DNA of 64,000 bases from Saprospiraceae bacterium (GCA_022841745.1 JALHQW010000025.1:1-64000); one strand, 5' to 3'. Positions 16,713 through 27,400 are shown, counted from the stretch's first letter. Made by a program: numbers and translations. Notes: generated by a model from the letters alone, not told the origin.

Positions 16713-17342
16713 ATGTACAAAATCAAAGAAATATACTACACCCTGCAAGGCGAGGGGGCGCACACGGGTAGGCCAGCGGTGTTTTGTCGGTTCACGGGCT
16801 GTAACCTTTGGTCGGGCAGGGAGGAGGACAGGCAGAAGGCCATTTGCCAGTTTTGCGACACCGATTTCTGGGGGATGGATGGGGAGAATGGCGGACGCTA
16901 CACGTCGGAGGCATTGGCGGCTAAGGTCGCAGCGCTTTGGGGCGATACCAACAAGGGCAAACCCTATGTCGTATGTACGGGCGGCGAGCCGTTACTGCAA
17001 TTGGACGAAGCATTGGTGGCAGCTTTTCATCAAAATGGCTTGGAAGTGGGCGTGGAAACGAACGGCACACAGTCGGCGCCCCTTGGATTGGACTGGGTCT
17101 GTGTCAGCCCGAAGGCCGGGGCTGACCTGCTGTTGACCAAGGGCAACGAGTTGAAATTGGTCTTTCCGCAGCCGGGGGCCATGCCCGGATTGTTCGAGCA
17201 TATGGACTTCGAAAATTTCTTTTTGCAGCCGATGGATGGGCCTTTGCAAGAAGGGAACACGGTGGCGGCTATTGCCTATTGCAAGGCGAACCCGCATTGG
17301 CGGTTGAGCATTCAAACCCATAAATTGTTGAATATTCCCTGA
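16713..17342 (+). CDS. queE: 7-carboxy-7-deazaguanine synthase QueE
   Basis: 209 residues, radical-SAM enzyme. It converts 6-carboxy-tetrahydropterin to 7-carboxy-7-deazaguanine in the queuosine pathway. The N-terminus YYTLQGEGAHTGRPAVFCRF is diagnostic. The cluster-binding cysteines Cys30, Cys45 and Cys48 form the C-x14-C-x2-C spacing of the long QueE type (GCNLWSGREEDR, ICQFCDTDF). The stretch YVVCTGGEPLLQLD supplies the SAM-binding GGE motif. A TAATTTTG box at 16698-16705 lies just upstream, so the leader is very short. No other queuosine genes are in the window. Confidence 0.96.
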   Translation: MYKIKEIYYTLQGEGAHTGRPAVFCRFTGCNLWSGREEDRQKAICQFCDTDFWGMDGENGGRYTSEALAAKVAALWGDTNKGKPYVVCTGGEPLLQLDEALVAAFHQNGLEVGVETNGTQSAPLGLDWVCVSPKAGADLLLTKGNELKLVFPQPGAMPGLFEHMDFENFFLQPMDGPLQEGNTVAAIAYCKANPHWRLSIQTHKLLNIP

Positions 17343-17425
17343 CACCGTTGTAAGGAAAGATGGCTACCCCCGTCTGATGAGAGGGCTGGGTTTGTCGAGT
17401 AATTGTGGCGATAAGTCACTATGGA

Positions 17426-17455
17426 TTGCTCCAATCCCTTGAATTTCTATCTTTG
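17426..17455 (+). promoter_or_regulatory. Promoter, TTG-N19-TATCTTTG
   Basis: TTG at 17426 and TATCTTTG at 17448 are separated by 19 bases, matching the Bacteroidota housekeeping promoter (TTG, then TAnnTTTG). Start of transcription is expected near 17462, about 15 bases before the ATG of the coiled-coil gene. Confidence 0.8.
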
Positions 17456-17476
17456 CCGCCATTAAACCACTGCAAC

Positions 17477-18028
17477 ATGCAACAAGACTTGAAAGAAATA
17501 TTTGGCGACACCACTGGGTTGGACAACAAGAGCATCGAATCGCTTACCAATGCCCTGGAAAAGAACAATTTGCCTGGCTTCGATTACCTGGAGTTCAAGC
17601 TATCGCTTGGCAAGCTGGCTGTGATGAACCTGCCGGAAGAAATGGCCTATAAATCAGCCTTCGCCACAGCCTCCACCGTGGGGCTGACCAAGGAGAAACT
17701 ACTGACGACCGGGCAGCACTACCGAAAGGTGCTTTTCGATGAAAAAGAGCAGTTTAATGTGGCCTTGCAGGGTCAATTGCAAAAACGGGTGAACAACAAG
17801 CAGGAGGAAGTGGTGAAATTGAAGGCCCAGATTCAGGCTTGGCAAGAACAGATCATGAACCTCCAAAACTTAATAGCCAAGTCGCAGGCAACGATTGATG
17901 ACGCTGGCAACCAGATTGATGCTGAGATGAAGAAAATCCAAAGCACCAAGGACAGCTTCGAATACACCCACCAAAGCGTCATGAACCAGATAGAACTTGA
18001 TTTACAGAATATACAGCGGTATTTGTGA
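17477..18028 (+). CDS. Coiled-coil protein of unknown function
   Basis: About 183 residues from MQQDLKEIFGDTTGL; a longer reading upstream would start before the predicted transcription start, so this ATG is preferred. The first half is helical and mixed; the second (about residues 95-183) is a long coiled coil rich in Gln, Lys and Glu (QEEVVKLKAQIQAWQEQIMN). No signal peptide or membrane segment, so it is cytoplasmic. I do not recognise a named family. It is preceded by one of the best promoters in the window and followed by an octamer tract. Confidence 0.85.
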   Translation: MQQDLKEIFGDTTGLDNKSIESLTNALEKNNLPGFDYLEFKLSLGKLAVMNLPEEMAYKSAFATASTVGLTKEKLLTTGQHYRKVLFDEKEQFNVALQGQLQKRVNNKQEEVVKLKAQIQAWQEQIMNLQNLIAKSQATIDDAGNQIDAEMKKIQSTKDSFEYTHQSVMNQIELDLQNIQRYL

Positions 18029-18040
18029 TGGGGGTTGCTT

Positions 18041-18104
18041 CATTGTTTCATGGCTTCATTGTTTCATTGTTTCATTGTTTCATTGTTTCATTGTTGCATG
18101 GCTT
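18041..18104. repeat. Eight tandem octamers
   Basis: CATTGTTT occurs five times without gaps apart from one interposed CATGGCTT, and the run ends with CATTGTTG and CATGGCTT. It begins 12 bases after the stop of the coiled-coil gene. All eight units keep exact 8-base phase. Confidence 0.95.
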
Positions 18105-18203
18105 GGGGGTGCAATGCTAAGTGATTGAGGTTTGAAATGATTTTTAATAGGGAAAAACTATTGTTTAATTGACTTCGTAGTTAATTTTTGCTTGAGCTTC
18201 CCC

Positions 18204-18227
18204 AATAACCCGATAACCCGAAAACCC
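18204..18227. repeat. Three tandem octamers
   Basis: AATAACCC, GATAACCC and GAAAACCC follow one another without gaps, about 50 bases before the DinB-type gene. It is a shorter and more diverged member of the same class of tract. Confidence 0.75.
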
Positions 18228-18279
18228 TATGATCCAAAGCTGAGCCTTTGTACCAAACAACCAACTAAATTCTCGAAAA

Positions 18280-18783
18280 ATGAACTGTAAGCAAGGTACC
18301 GAAATCATTATTGAGCAAATGACCGACCTGCTCCAACGGCTTGGAGAGGAGACTTATTCCCGGCCTCTGGCGCTTTTCAACGGCTCTTCCATTGGGCAGC
18401 ATTTCCGCCATATCATTGATTTTTATGGCTGTTTGGCAAACAATGCCGAGGCAGGCAGGTTGGACTATGCCCACCGCCAGCGTGACACGAGGGTAGAGAC
18501 GGAGCCAACCTATGCGGCTGCTTTGCTGCGCCAGTTCCATGAAAAATTGAAGGGCATGGATGAGGCGATAAACGTGGAAGTCGTCGCCGACTTCTCTTCG
18601 GATTTGAACGAGTCGAGGCCCGTGGTCACCTCGTGCATTGGCCGTGAAATGATGTATGCCTACGATCATGCCGTTCATCACCTTGCCATCATCAAAATGG
18701 GCCTGAAATCCACGTCGCCCGATTTCCAGATTGACAAAAATATCGGTGTGGCACCTTCAACAGTGAAGCACTGGAATAGGTAG
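18280..18783 (+). CDS. DinB-fold protein
   Basis: 167 residues forming a four-helix bundle of the DinB/YfiT class. Candidate metal-binding His residues are placed as in that family: one in SSIGQHFRHIIDFYGCL and two in AYDHAVHHLAIIKMGL. Members bind a divalent metal and include bacillithiol or mycothiol transferases, but most are uncharacterised, and no thiol-specific motif is evident here. Cytoplasmic. It lies between two repeat tracts and upstream of prmA. Confidence 0.85.
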   Translation: MNCKQGTEIIIEQMTDLLQRLGEETYSRPLALFNGSSIGQHFRHIIDFYGCLANNAEAGRLDYAHRQRDTRVETEPTYAAALLRQFHEKLKGMDEAINVEVVADFSSDLNESRPVVTSCIGREMMYAYDHAVHHLAIIKMGLKSTSPDFQIDKNIGVAPSTVKHWNR

Positions 18784-18900
18784 TTGGCAGTTAGGCAGGA
18801 GGCAGTTGGCAGTCAGTTCGACAGTTGTTTAGTTAACTGACAGTTGAATTTCCTTCGGCAAACTGACTTCACTATGACTATCCACTGCCCAACTGCCAAC
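18784..18900. repeat. Heptamer tract with an inverted partner
   Basis: Units close to GTTGGCA run from just after the DinB-gene stop for about 40 bases. At 18885-18900 the complementary units TGCCCAACTGCCAAC appear, matching the first 15 bases in inverse with one mismatch. The pair encloses about 85 bases and ends near the prmA start codon. Confidence 0.8.
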
Positions 18901-18909
18901 TCAAAATAA

Positions 18910-19746
18910 ATGGACTATTTTCAGTACACCATTACCACCGACCCCGCCCAAAACGAAGTCTTGATTGCGATGGTGAGCCACCTGCCATTCGATACCTTCG
19001 AGGAATCGGAAATGGGCTTCAATGCCTACATGCCAGCCAGCCAGCAATCGGAGGAGCATGATGAAGAATTGTTGGATTTGCAGTCGCAATTTGATTTCCA
19101 ATTTCAGAAAACGCTGATACCCGGCCAAAACTGGAATGAAATATGGGAGTCCAACTTCCACCCAGTCATTGTGGGCAATTTTTGTGGCATCCGTGCCGAC
19201 TTTCATGAGCCGCTGACGAGCATGGCGCACGAACTGGTCATCAACCCAAAAATGGCGTTTGGAACGGGGCACCACGAGACCACATTTTCGGTCATTGAAC
19301 TTATGCAAGGCATCCATTTTGAAGGGAAAACTGTCCTTGATTATGGCTGTGGAACGGGGGTGCTGGCCATCCTTGCTTCAAAGCTGGGTGCTGCTGAGGC
19401 TGAGGCTGTTGACATTGAAATTGAGTCCTTCAGGAATACCATTGAAAATTCAGCCATCAATGGGGTGTCCAACATCCAGCCTTTTCACGGCACCCTGCAA
19501 ACGGTGCCCGGCACGGATTTCGACATAATATTGGCAAATATAAACCGCAACGTAATTTTGGACTCCATTGACTCGTTGTACAAGCTGCTGAAACCAGAAG
19601 GGCTTTTGGTCGTTTCGGGATTTGTGCTCGATGACGAACAACTCATGGCTGAGGCACTTCAAAAGCACGGATTCAACATCCTAGAAATAAAGCGAAAGAA
19701 CAACTGGCTCGCAATGAAAACGCAGAAAATTGGTGCAAGCGGTTGA
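18910..19746 (+). CDS. prmA: Ribosomal protein L11 methyltransferase
   Basis: 278 residues. It methylates lysines and the N-terminus of ribosomal protein L11 using S-adenosylmethionine. Family hallmarks: the N-terminal L11-recognition domain, then PKMAFGTGHHETTFSVIELM, the SAM-binding motif I VLDYGCGTGVLAILASKLGA, an acidic motif II (AEAVDIE) and the catalytic-site segment IILANINRNVI, where N-I-N-R matches the family's A-N-I. Cytoplasmic. The 30-base gap to the next gene allows cotranscription with the large secreted protein gene. Confidence 0.95.
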   Translation: MDYFQYTITTDPAQNEVLIAMVSHLPFDTFEESEMGFNAYMPASQQSEEHDEELLDLQSQFDFQFQKTLIPGQNWNEIWESNFHPVIVGNFCGIRADFHEPLTSMAHELVINPKMAFGTGHHETTFSVIELMQGIHFEGKTVLDYGCGTGVLAILASKLGAAEAEAVDIEIESFRNTIENSAINGVSNIQPFHGTLQTVPGTDFDIILANINRNVILDSIDSLYKLLKPEGLLVVSGFVLDDEQLMAEALQKHGFNILEIKRKNNWLAMKTQKIGASG

Positions 19747-19776
19747 TTCTGGCCCATTGCCCATCAACGTATCAAC

Positions 19777-22700
19777 ATGATTTTCAGGTTTAGCTTCATA
19801 CTTGGTTTCTTCTTTTTGCCCTTCTTCATTTCAGCTCAACAGCTTGAAAAATTCTCGGAAGACCCCACCACTTTCCTAAAGGAATTGGAAGGCTTTCTCA
19901 CCGCCTCCAAGAATCCCAAAATGGAGGAACTCTACAAGGAGTTCGAGAAATCGTACAAAACAGGTATGTTCACTGCGGAGGAAATCACCCGAATCCGACA
20001 GACTGGTGACAAGATGCTGGGGCAGCGCATGACGGCAAACCCTTATTTCACGGCTTATTTGCAGGGGCTTTCGGTAGTGAAAAAGGGAGAGCTGAGCGAG
20101 AGCCGTTTCAAGAATTGGCACGATGTATTAGATGGGATGATTGGCAGCATCGAGAACAGGAAAATGAAGCCGATTGAAGAATTCCTTGATTTCAGCTACG
20201 GTTTTTTTGAAAAAAATGCGCTCCGCAAATCCGACCTTGGCACTACTTGGCTGGCAAGGGCTTCCCGATATGAACTTGTTTTTGAAGACAAAAAACCGCT
20301 CGTCAAATATGACAAACTCGACCTCATAGCCACTCGTGGTAAGGACTCTATTGTCATTAAATCAACGGCTGGGATTTACTCTCCGGTGGAGGAAGTATGG
20401 AAAGGCAAGGGTGGGATGGTGACCTGGGAACGGTTGGGGCTAAAAGATGTCTATGCCGAGCTGACGGAATACGAGTTTGAAACCAAAAAAAGCCTTTATG
20501 AAGTTAAATCGGCCAAGTTGCATTACCCACTCTATTTTGGCCAGACGGCCATTGAAGGTAAGTTTGAGGACAAGTTGATTACCCAGAACGAAGCCACGGA
20601 AGGCAGCTATCCCCGCTTTGAATCAAATGAGCGGGTACTCGAAATCAAGAACATTGGCGAAGGGGTGCGCTTCAAAGGTGGGTTCAGGTTGCAGGGCACT
20701 ACCGTGTATGGCTATGGCAATAGCAAGGAACAGGCAGAACTAAAGCTGTTCAACAAGAAAAATGAAATGGTTTACAAAGGCCAATCCCTGCTTTTTACCA
20801 TCAAACAAGAAGAGCGCATTGTTGGGGAGGGGGTCAAATCGGTACTTTATTTCAGCAAGGATTCTATTTATCACCCTTCGGTCAATGTGCGTTACGAGTT
20901 AAAGAAAAAGGAACTGCAGCTAACCCGGGGTAAGCGGGGCAGTGACCGCAACCCATTTTTCAACTCTTTTCATCAAATTAATATAGATGCAGACCTGATT
21001 GACTACCAAATGCAGACCGATAGTATTTTCATCGGTCGCCGAAATGTGGGAATGTCTAAATCGGCAGCTGCCAGCACTTTTGAATCGCTAAAATTTTTCA
21101 ACGAAAACGATTACACCCGCCTTCAAAATATCTCTACCACCAATCCCATCGCCATCATGAAGGTGGCCTACCAAGAGACGGGAGAGAAGACCATCAGGGC
21201 AGAATCGCTGGCGAAAAGGCTTAACCCCAAGTTCTCGGTTGAGAATATCAATTCGCTCTTGTACGACCTCGTTGCCAAAGGCTTTATCAACTACGACGCC
21301 GACGAGGGCATCGTGGAGATGAAGGACAAGGTTTTGCACTATGCGGAGGCCAGCCAAAAGAAAGTGGATTACGACAACCTCCGCATCACTTCCGAAACGA
21401 ACGAGACCAACGGGGTTTTTGATTTGAAAGACAATTCCATCTCCATCAATGGGGTAAAAAACATTGAACTGAGCCAGTCGCAGAAAGTAGGCTTAGTGCC
21501 CTATGGTGAAAACATCCGCATGAGAACCAACCGTGACATGGATTTCGACGGAAAGCTGTTTGCCGGGTTTGGTTTATTTGAAGGGAAGAGCTTTCATTTT
21601 GACTACAATAAGTTCCATGTTGGCCTCGATTCGGTGCGTTATTTTGACCTGTATCTGCCCACTGGCAAGGTAGATAAAAACGGCACACCTGAGGCCTATT
21701 CTATTGCTTCCAGGATTGAGCACTTAGGCGGTGTGCTTCTGGTTGATGCGCCAGCCAACAAATCGGGCAGGGAGGTCATAGAGATGTTCCCTTCTATCGA
21801 AAGTAAGCGGAACTGCTTTGTCTATTACGATTATAAAAAGACGCAGGGCGGCGCCTATACGAGGGATTCGTTTTATTTCAGACTCAATCCATTCAGTTTC
21901 AACAGTTTGGATAAATTCACCAAAGATGCCATAAAATTTAAGGGCAAAATGGTGTCCTCTAAGATATTTCCTGATTTTGATGAGACCTTGGTCTTGCGGG
22001 AAGACACCTCCCTTGGCTTCGTCACGCGCACCCCTAAGGAAGGGTTCCCCAATTACCAGGGTAAAGGACAATACATCGGCTCGATAGACCTGAGCAACAA
22101 AGGAATGATTGGCAAGGGAACGCTCACCTACCTCGGTGCCTCCATTGACTCAGATGACCTCATCTTCAAGCCCAAGCAATTGACTGGAAGTGCAGAGCGC
22201 TTCGATTTGGAGGAGTTGCGGGAAGGAGATGTGCCGACCCCACAAGTGCGTGGCTACGACGTGACCTTGGATTGGCGACCCTACAAGGATAGTATGTATG
22301 TGAACTCGAAGGAGGCGCCGTTCGAATTGTTCAAAGAAGGGCGACATACCTTGAAGGGCACTTTGATCTTGACTCCCGGCGGCTTGAAAGGGAAAGGGCT
22401 TTTCGATTGGGACAAGGCCAGCATGACCTCAAAATTGTTGAGTTTTGGCGCTTATTCGACGAAATCGGATACCACCGACTTGAAAATCAAGGCATTGGAT
22501 GCTGATGCAATAGCACTTTCTACTACAAACTTGAATGCAGATGTGGATTTCGATAAGCAAATGGGCAAGTTCAAGGCAAATGCAGAGGTGCTGGCAACGA
22601 CCCTGCCGTACAACCAGTATGTGACCACTTTCAACGAATTTGACTGGGACATGGCCAAAGAGACTGTAACCTTTAGGGCAGCAGAAGGCCAGGAAGGTGG

Positions 22701-24303
22701 GTTTACATCTATTCACCCTGAGCAAGATTCCTTGTATTTCACGGGAAAAGCTGCGCTATACGACCTGAAAACCAACTTACTGAAAGTAGGTGGGGTTCCC
22801 TATATAGTTGCCTCGGATGCCTATATCTACACGGAAACTGGCGATATTGAAGTTGCGGCAGGCGGTGTGATTGGCGAGTTGAAGAATGCGAAAATTGTCG
22901 CAGATACTTTGAGCAAATACCACGTCATCAACAAAGCGACAGTAAATGTGCTGGGCAGGAAGGAGTACCGTGCCAAGGGCTTTTATGAGTACAATATTGG
23001 CGATAAGAAACAAGAAATAGAATTTGCGGAAATCGTTGGTACTAGGATAGGGGAGGGCAACCACGCCACCAAGCGCTCGGTTACGAGGGCAAAAGGCGAA
23101 ATCCACGAAAGGTCCAATTTTTATATTGACCACAAAACAAAGTTCCAAGGTACCATCAGCCTGAGCGCAGAGAAGCCGAAACTTGGATTCCAGGGTTTCG
23201 CCCAATTGGATGCCGACAAGCACCCTTATAAAACATGGTTTTCCGTCAATTTTGAAGGCGACAAAAACGACCTGGCTATCGCCTATGATATTCCTTTGAA
23301 CCCAGAAGGTGAGCAGGTATTCACAGGGGTTTTCTTAAGCAAGGAGACTGCCACTTGTTATCCAAGGGTCATGAATGCCTTGTTCTTTAGGAAAGACAGG
23401 CCCATCATGTCGGTGAAAGGCGTTATGCAGTATGATGAAAAGGCGGATAAGTACATTTTCCTGGATTCACTTCGTGCATTGAGCGGGAATACAATCCCTC
23501 GTGGCAATCAATTAATTTTCGACAATAAAACAGCCAAGATAGAGATGGATGGAAAGTTCAGCCTTGGCTCAGGCCTCAAGAACGTAAGCGTTGAAGCAAC
23601 GGGAACGCTAAAAACTGCTTTTGGCGATATGGTAGTGGACTCCGCTTTGGGCACGTCCTCCATGAAGTCGGCGATGGACATTGAGGCATTTATGGGGCTT
23701 CGTTTTCCAATCCCCTCCAATTTGCTGAAAATCATCGTTGCCGATTTTAAATCCAGCACCTTCGACGCCTCGCCGATTGTCTATGCGAAGGATATTCCGT
23801 TTTACCGCAAAGCAGTTTGGCAGCTCTTCCCTGAAAGCCCCGAAATGCAGACTGCAATAGATGGGATTTCGCTTGGCTCGCTCGACTTGCCCAAGAAGCC
23901 GAACAACTATACCATGCTGTTCGATAGAGTGCTATTGGCTTGGGACACCGATTACCAATCCTTTGTTTCCTCCAAATCCAAAATAGGTCTGGTGAGCATG
24001 GATGGCGAAATGGTGAACACTATAATCAATGCCTACATCGAAGTGAAAATGCCCACCAACGACGACGACAGACTCTATGTTTATTTGAAGTCGCCAAGCC
24101 AAATGTATTATTTCATAGGCTATAAGCAGGGGATTTTGAACTTGGTTTCCAATAACCCCAGCTTTATGGAGAACTTGTTGAAAATCAAGGAGAAAGACCG
24201 GATTATCAAGCTCCCGAATGGCGAGCAGTTTGAAATTCAGCCTGTGGAGGAATCTACCGCTGCTGCATTTTTGGGCAGGATTGAGGCAGTAAAAAAAGAG
24301 TAA
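19777..24303 (+). CDS. Very large secreted protein, unknown function
   Basis: 1508 residues with a signal peptide (MIFRFSFILGFFFLPFFISA). Most of it is strand-rich sequence of repeating short beta segments (for example VVADTLSKYHVINKATVNVL and KEYRAKGFYEYNIGDKKQEI) suggestive of a long beta-solenoid or LptA/OstA-like scaffold. In the middle, residues about 456-525, a segment with winged-helix-like spacing (RAESLAKRLNPKFSVENINS, then DLVAKGFINYDADEG) interrupts it. No T9SS sorting domain is seen at the C-terminus, so it probably stays periplasmic or in the outer membrane. I do not recognise a characterised homologue. Confidence 0.85.
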   Translation: MIFRFSFILGFFFLPFFISAQQLEKFSEDPTTFLKELEGFLTASKNPKMEELYKEFEKSYKTGMFTAEEITRIRQTGDKMLGQRMTANPYFTAYLQGLSVVKKGELSESRFKNWHDVLDGMIGSIENRKMKPIEEFLDFSYGFFEKNALRKSDLGTTWLARASRYELVFEDKKPLVKYDKLDLIATRGKDSIVIKSTAGIYSPVEEVWKGKGGMVTWERLGLKDVYAELTEYEFETKKSLYEVKSAKLHYPLYFGQTAIEGKFEDKLITQNEATEGSYPRFESNERVLEIKNIGEGVRFKGGFRLQGTTVYGYGNSKEQAELKLFNKKNEMVYKGQSLLFTIKQEERIVGEGVKSVLYFSKDSIYHPSVNVRYELKKKELQLTRGKRGSDRNPFFNSFHQINIDADLIDYQMQTDSIFIGRRNVGMSKSAAASTFESLKFFNENDYTRLQNISTTNPIAIMKVAYQETGEKTIRAESLAKRLNPKFSVENINSLLYDLVAKGFINYDADEGIVEMKDKVLHYAEASQKKVDYDNLRITSETNETNGVFDLKDNSISINGVKNIELSQSQKVGLVPYGENIRMRTNRDMDFDGKLFAGFGLFEGKSFHFDYNKFHVGLDSVRYFDLYLPTGKVDKNGTPEAYSIASRIEHLGGVLLVDAPANKSGREVIEMFPSIESKRNCFVYYDYKKTQGGAYTRDSFYFRLNPFSFNSLDKFTKDAIKFKGKMVSSKIFPDFDETLVLREDTSLGFVTRTPKEGFPNYQGKGQYIGSIDLSNKGMIGKGTLTYLGASIDSDDLIFKPKQLTGSAERFDLEELREGDVPTPQVRGYDVTLDWRPYKDSMYVNSKEAPFELFKEGRHTLKGTLILTPGGLKGKGLFDWDKASMTSKLLSFGAYSTKSDTTDLKIKALDADAIALSTTNLNADVDFDKQMGKFKANAEVLATTLPYNQYVTTFNEFDWDMAKETVTFRAAEGQEGGFTSIHPEQDSLYFTGKAALYDLKTNLLKVGGVPYIVASDAYIYTETGDIEVAAGGVIGELKNAKIVADTLSKYHVINKATVNVLGRKEYRAKGFYEYNIGDKKQEIEFAEIVGTRIGEGNHATKRSVTRAKGEIHERSNFYIDHKTKFQGTISLSAEKPKLGFQGFAQLDADKHPYKTWFSVNFEGDKNDLAIAYDIPLNPEGEQVFTGVFLSKETATCYPRVMNALFFRKDRPIMSVKGVMQYDEKADKYIFLDSLRALSGNTIPRGNQLIFDNKTAKIEMDGKFSLGSGLKNVSVEATGTLKTAFGDMVVDSALGTSSMKSAMDIEAFMGLRFPIPSNLLKIIVADFKSSTFDASPIVYAKDIPFYRKAVWQLFPESPEMQTAIDGISLGSLDLPKKPNNYTMLFDRVLLAWDTDYQSFVSSKSKIGLVSMDGEMVNTIINAYIEVKMPTNDDDRLYVYLKSPSQMYYFIGYKQGILNLVSNNPSFMENLLKIKEKDRIIKLPNGEQFEIQPVEESTAAAFLGRIEAVKKE

Positions 24304-24412
24304 CTATTTCAAAAGCGCTTCTGTTGGCTTTCGGTCAAATGGGATTGGTTCATCTACCCATAAAATGGTACAGTTTTAGCCATTGTCCAAGCTGATTCGT
24401 AATGAACCTCAG

Positions 24413-27400
24413 ATGGATAGACCCGTGCAGATTGTTCTTTTGCTGGCTTCGTTGATTTCCCTAAGGCTTAATTATTTCAACCCTTCCAATTCCAACGCCA
24501 ATCCGGGAAACGTTCGACCTGCTGCTTCCCTTGCTTATTGCGAAGATAAAGGGAGTCAAGCCTGTGTCGAATATCCTGACGCCCCAGTTTCAGCGCCTAC
24601 CTCTTTTTCACCCGGCGTTCAAATTCTTGATTTTCAACTGAATAGAACAAGTTTTGGCTTTGCTGATGCCAATTATTCACAGCCTTTTGACCCAGCCTTG
24701 GCCAATAAGAAAGTGGCATTGGCCTGCGATGCTGTGACAATGGATTTGGTTGCCACCATCAGCGGGGTTTCGGTCAGCGACAGCCTCGCTTTTCAAGTCA
24801 ACTACGGCAATCCGGATGGCTCCATGAATCCAAGCGAAGTACTAAGTTATGGAAATGGCGCTGTAAGGATAGTTAGAGGTAATTCAGAATTCAACTGTTC
24901 AGTACCCAGTTCCAAGGTCACATCGGCTTCCATTCAAGGGCAAAAAACCTTGAAAATTGACTTGAACGATTGCTTGACCGGCCTCGGCTTGACGCTTCAA
25001 ACGGGTGATACCGTTTCTTTCAAAGGGAATTTTTCCATCAACCCAAATGGGCCGCTTTCACTACAGTTTGTGCCGTTGCCAAACTTGCAAGCCTTTGGCT
25101 ATGCCGCCCAAAACGGAAGCCTGCTCTCTTGCGATACCTTGACGGAGAACTTCAGAATTGCCAAAACAGAAGTGATTTTTGATTTTCCCAATACCTTGAA
25201 CGGATTGCCCATTGGCTGCCAAGAAGGCAGCTTGAACTGGCGGCTGTTCGTACCCAATAATGATTTCACGGACTGGTTCGGCAACGAATTCAGGCCAGCC
25301 ACCAAGGTTGATTCACTGGTTTTTGATTTTGACCCCGGCCTGCTTTCAGCGTTTCAAGGTGGTCAGGTTGAAGTTTCCATTCCGGGGCACCCAGTCCACG
25401 GGAGTACTTATTTCCCCATCAGGCCACTATCCGATTTTCCGTCTGGCCGCTACATTGCCAAATTCGACACGCTGACAACGGTACCATCCCTAAATCAGGT
25501 TCAGGCTTACACCTTTGACCTCAGGTTGAAACTAAAGCCAACATGTGCAAGTCCAACAGGAAGCATCAATAATGACCATGTATATGCCATCCAGTCTTCC
25601 TTCAATTACACGGACAGGTACTACGCTAAGTTTATCGGCGATGGTAGCTGCGTAAACCCACATGCCGACCAGGCCAACAGTTCGGTGGCTTATAACCAAC
25701 CACCAACTTTCTCCTTGACCTCACTCACGCCAGCTTCGGCAATATTGGCTAATGGCTTGGCAACTTGGGATGTCCAAATCTGCAACACTTCCAGTCAATC
25801 AAATGCAGGATTGAATTGGTTGGCATTGGAAGACCCTAGCGGTCTGCTCAATATTGGGGCCATCGCCAATATCACCAACCCTGGCAGCCCAGTGCCAGTG
25901 ATGCTCACGCCTTATGGTCAAAATTACTTCGCCTTTATACCTGCCTTGCAAGCTGGCCAATGCCTAACCTATCGGATTGTTGCCACCACGACGACCTGCG
26001 ACGATGTGGCGCTGAACATACGGTCTGGCTGGAACTGTTCCAGTATTCCAAATGGATGGACCCCCAATCAAAACGCACCATGCAGCAGTTATTTCCTGCC
26101 TTTGACGCTTATAAATCCTGGAGCTTCCCCCTTGCAAATAAATTTTGGTGAAGTAAAAAGCGAGTGCAATTCCAATGGTGAATTGGTTACAGTTGCTGGT
26201 AGTTTGGGTAGTCTCGCCAATTTGCCAACTGATAATTATACCCTGTCTTATGTTTTCGATGAAAACGGTGACGGCATCGTGCAGCTAACAGAACAGGTCA
26301 TTGCGCAGCAACTAATCATTGGGCCAGTTAGCCCGGCTATGCCGTTGGTATTCAATCAGTTGCTCCAAGTTCAGCCAGATGTTGCCTGCAAAATATTACT
26401 AAAAGTGGAGAGCCTGCTCAACAATGCCTGCAGCTCCGTCTCGACGAATGTACCCGCTCCCATGCTTGAAAATGCGGGTATTGACCGCAGCTTTTGCTCT
26501 CTTGCTGGCAACCATACCACGGTACTTGGGGGTGCAGTTTGTGATACCCAATTCTATGATTTGACTTGGAATGCATTACCTCCGGCGACCAATAGCATGT
26601 TGAGCGATACGGCAGCCGCAAACCCGACTTTGAGCTTTTGGGCCAATAATTTCTTGGGGCAAACGCTTTCCTTCACGCTTACAACCAACCGTGCGGGATG
26701 TGGCAATGCGAATATTGACACCGTTTCCATCGTCGTACCGGGCAATTCAAATGGCGTTTTTGTGGAGGAAAACTTGGTGGTTCAAGTAGCAGATTGCCAG
26801 ACAGCAGGAGCAGTTTGTGTCCAAATTCCTTCCTTGTTACTGCCCAACTATTTGATTACCGACAATGGCCTTGCCTACACGGGAAGCCTGACGCCATGCG
26901 CAAGTGGCAGCAATATTCAACTGGCTCCCGGCAACCACCAAATCATTGCCCTTGACACCACCTCAGGTTGCGCCGATTCCATGACAGTGACGGTTAATTG
27001 CACCATGACAGATACCGCCCAGGTCAGCCTTCAATTGGGGCAGGCAGATACAATATGCTTTGGCAGCGGCGAGTTGTCGGGCAGTATTGCTTCCTTGGTA
27101 AATAGTTGTTTCAATGGTCAATTTGTTGATTATCAAACGCTTAATGATAGTTGCGTGGCAGTTTCGGGCAACTTGGTTGGCCAGGAATCTGCCTGTATGG
27201 TCGTTTGCGATGCCAATGGCTTCTGCGACACTACCATTTTAGAAATCAATGTCTCTCACCCGTTTCCTAATGGCATTTTGGATACGGTTACCTTGACACA
27301 AACGAAACAGTTTTGTTTCGACGATGCCCAATTCAACCTAGCTGGCCCCATCGTTTCCATTGAAAATATTTGTACCAGTTCATCGGGAACAAACGTTGCC

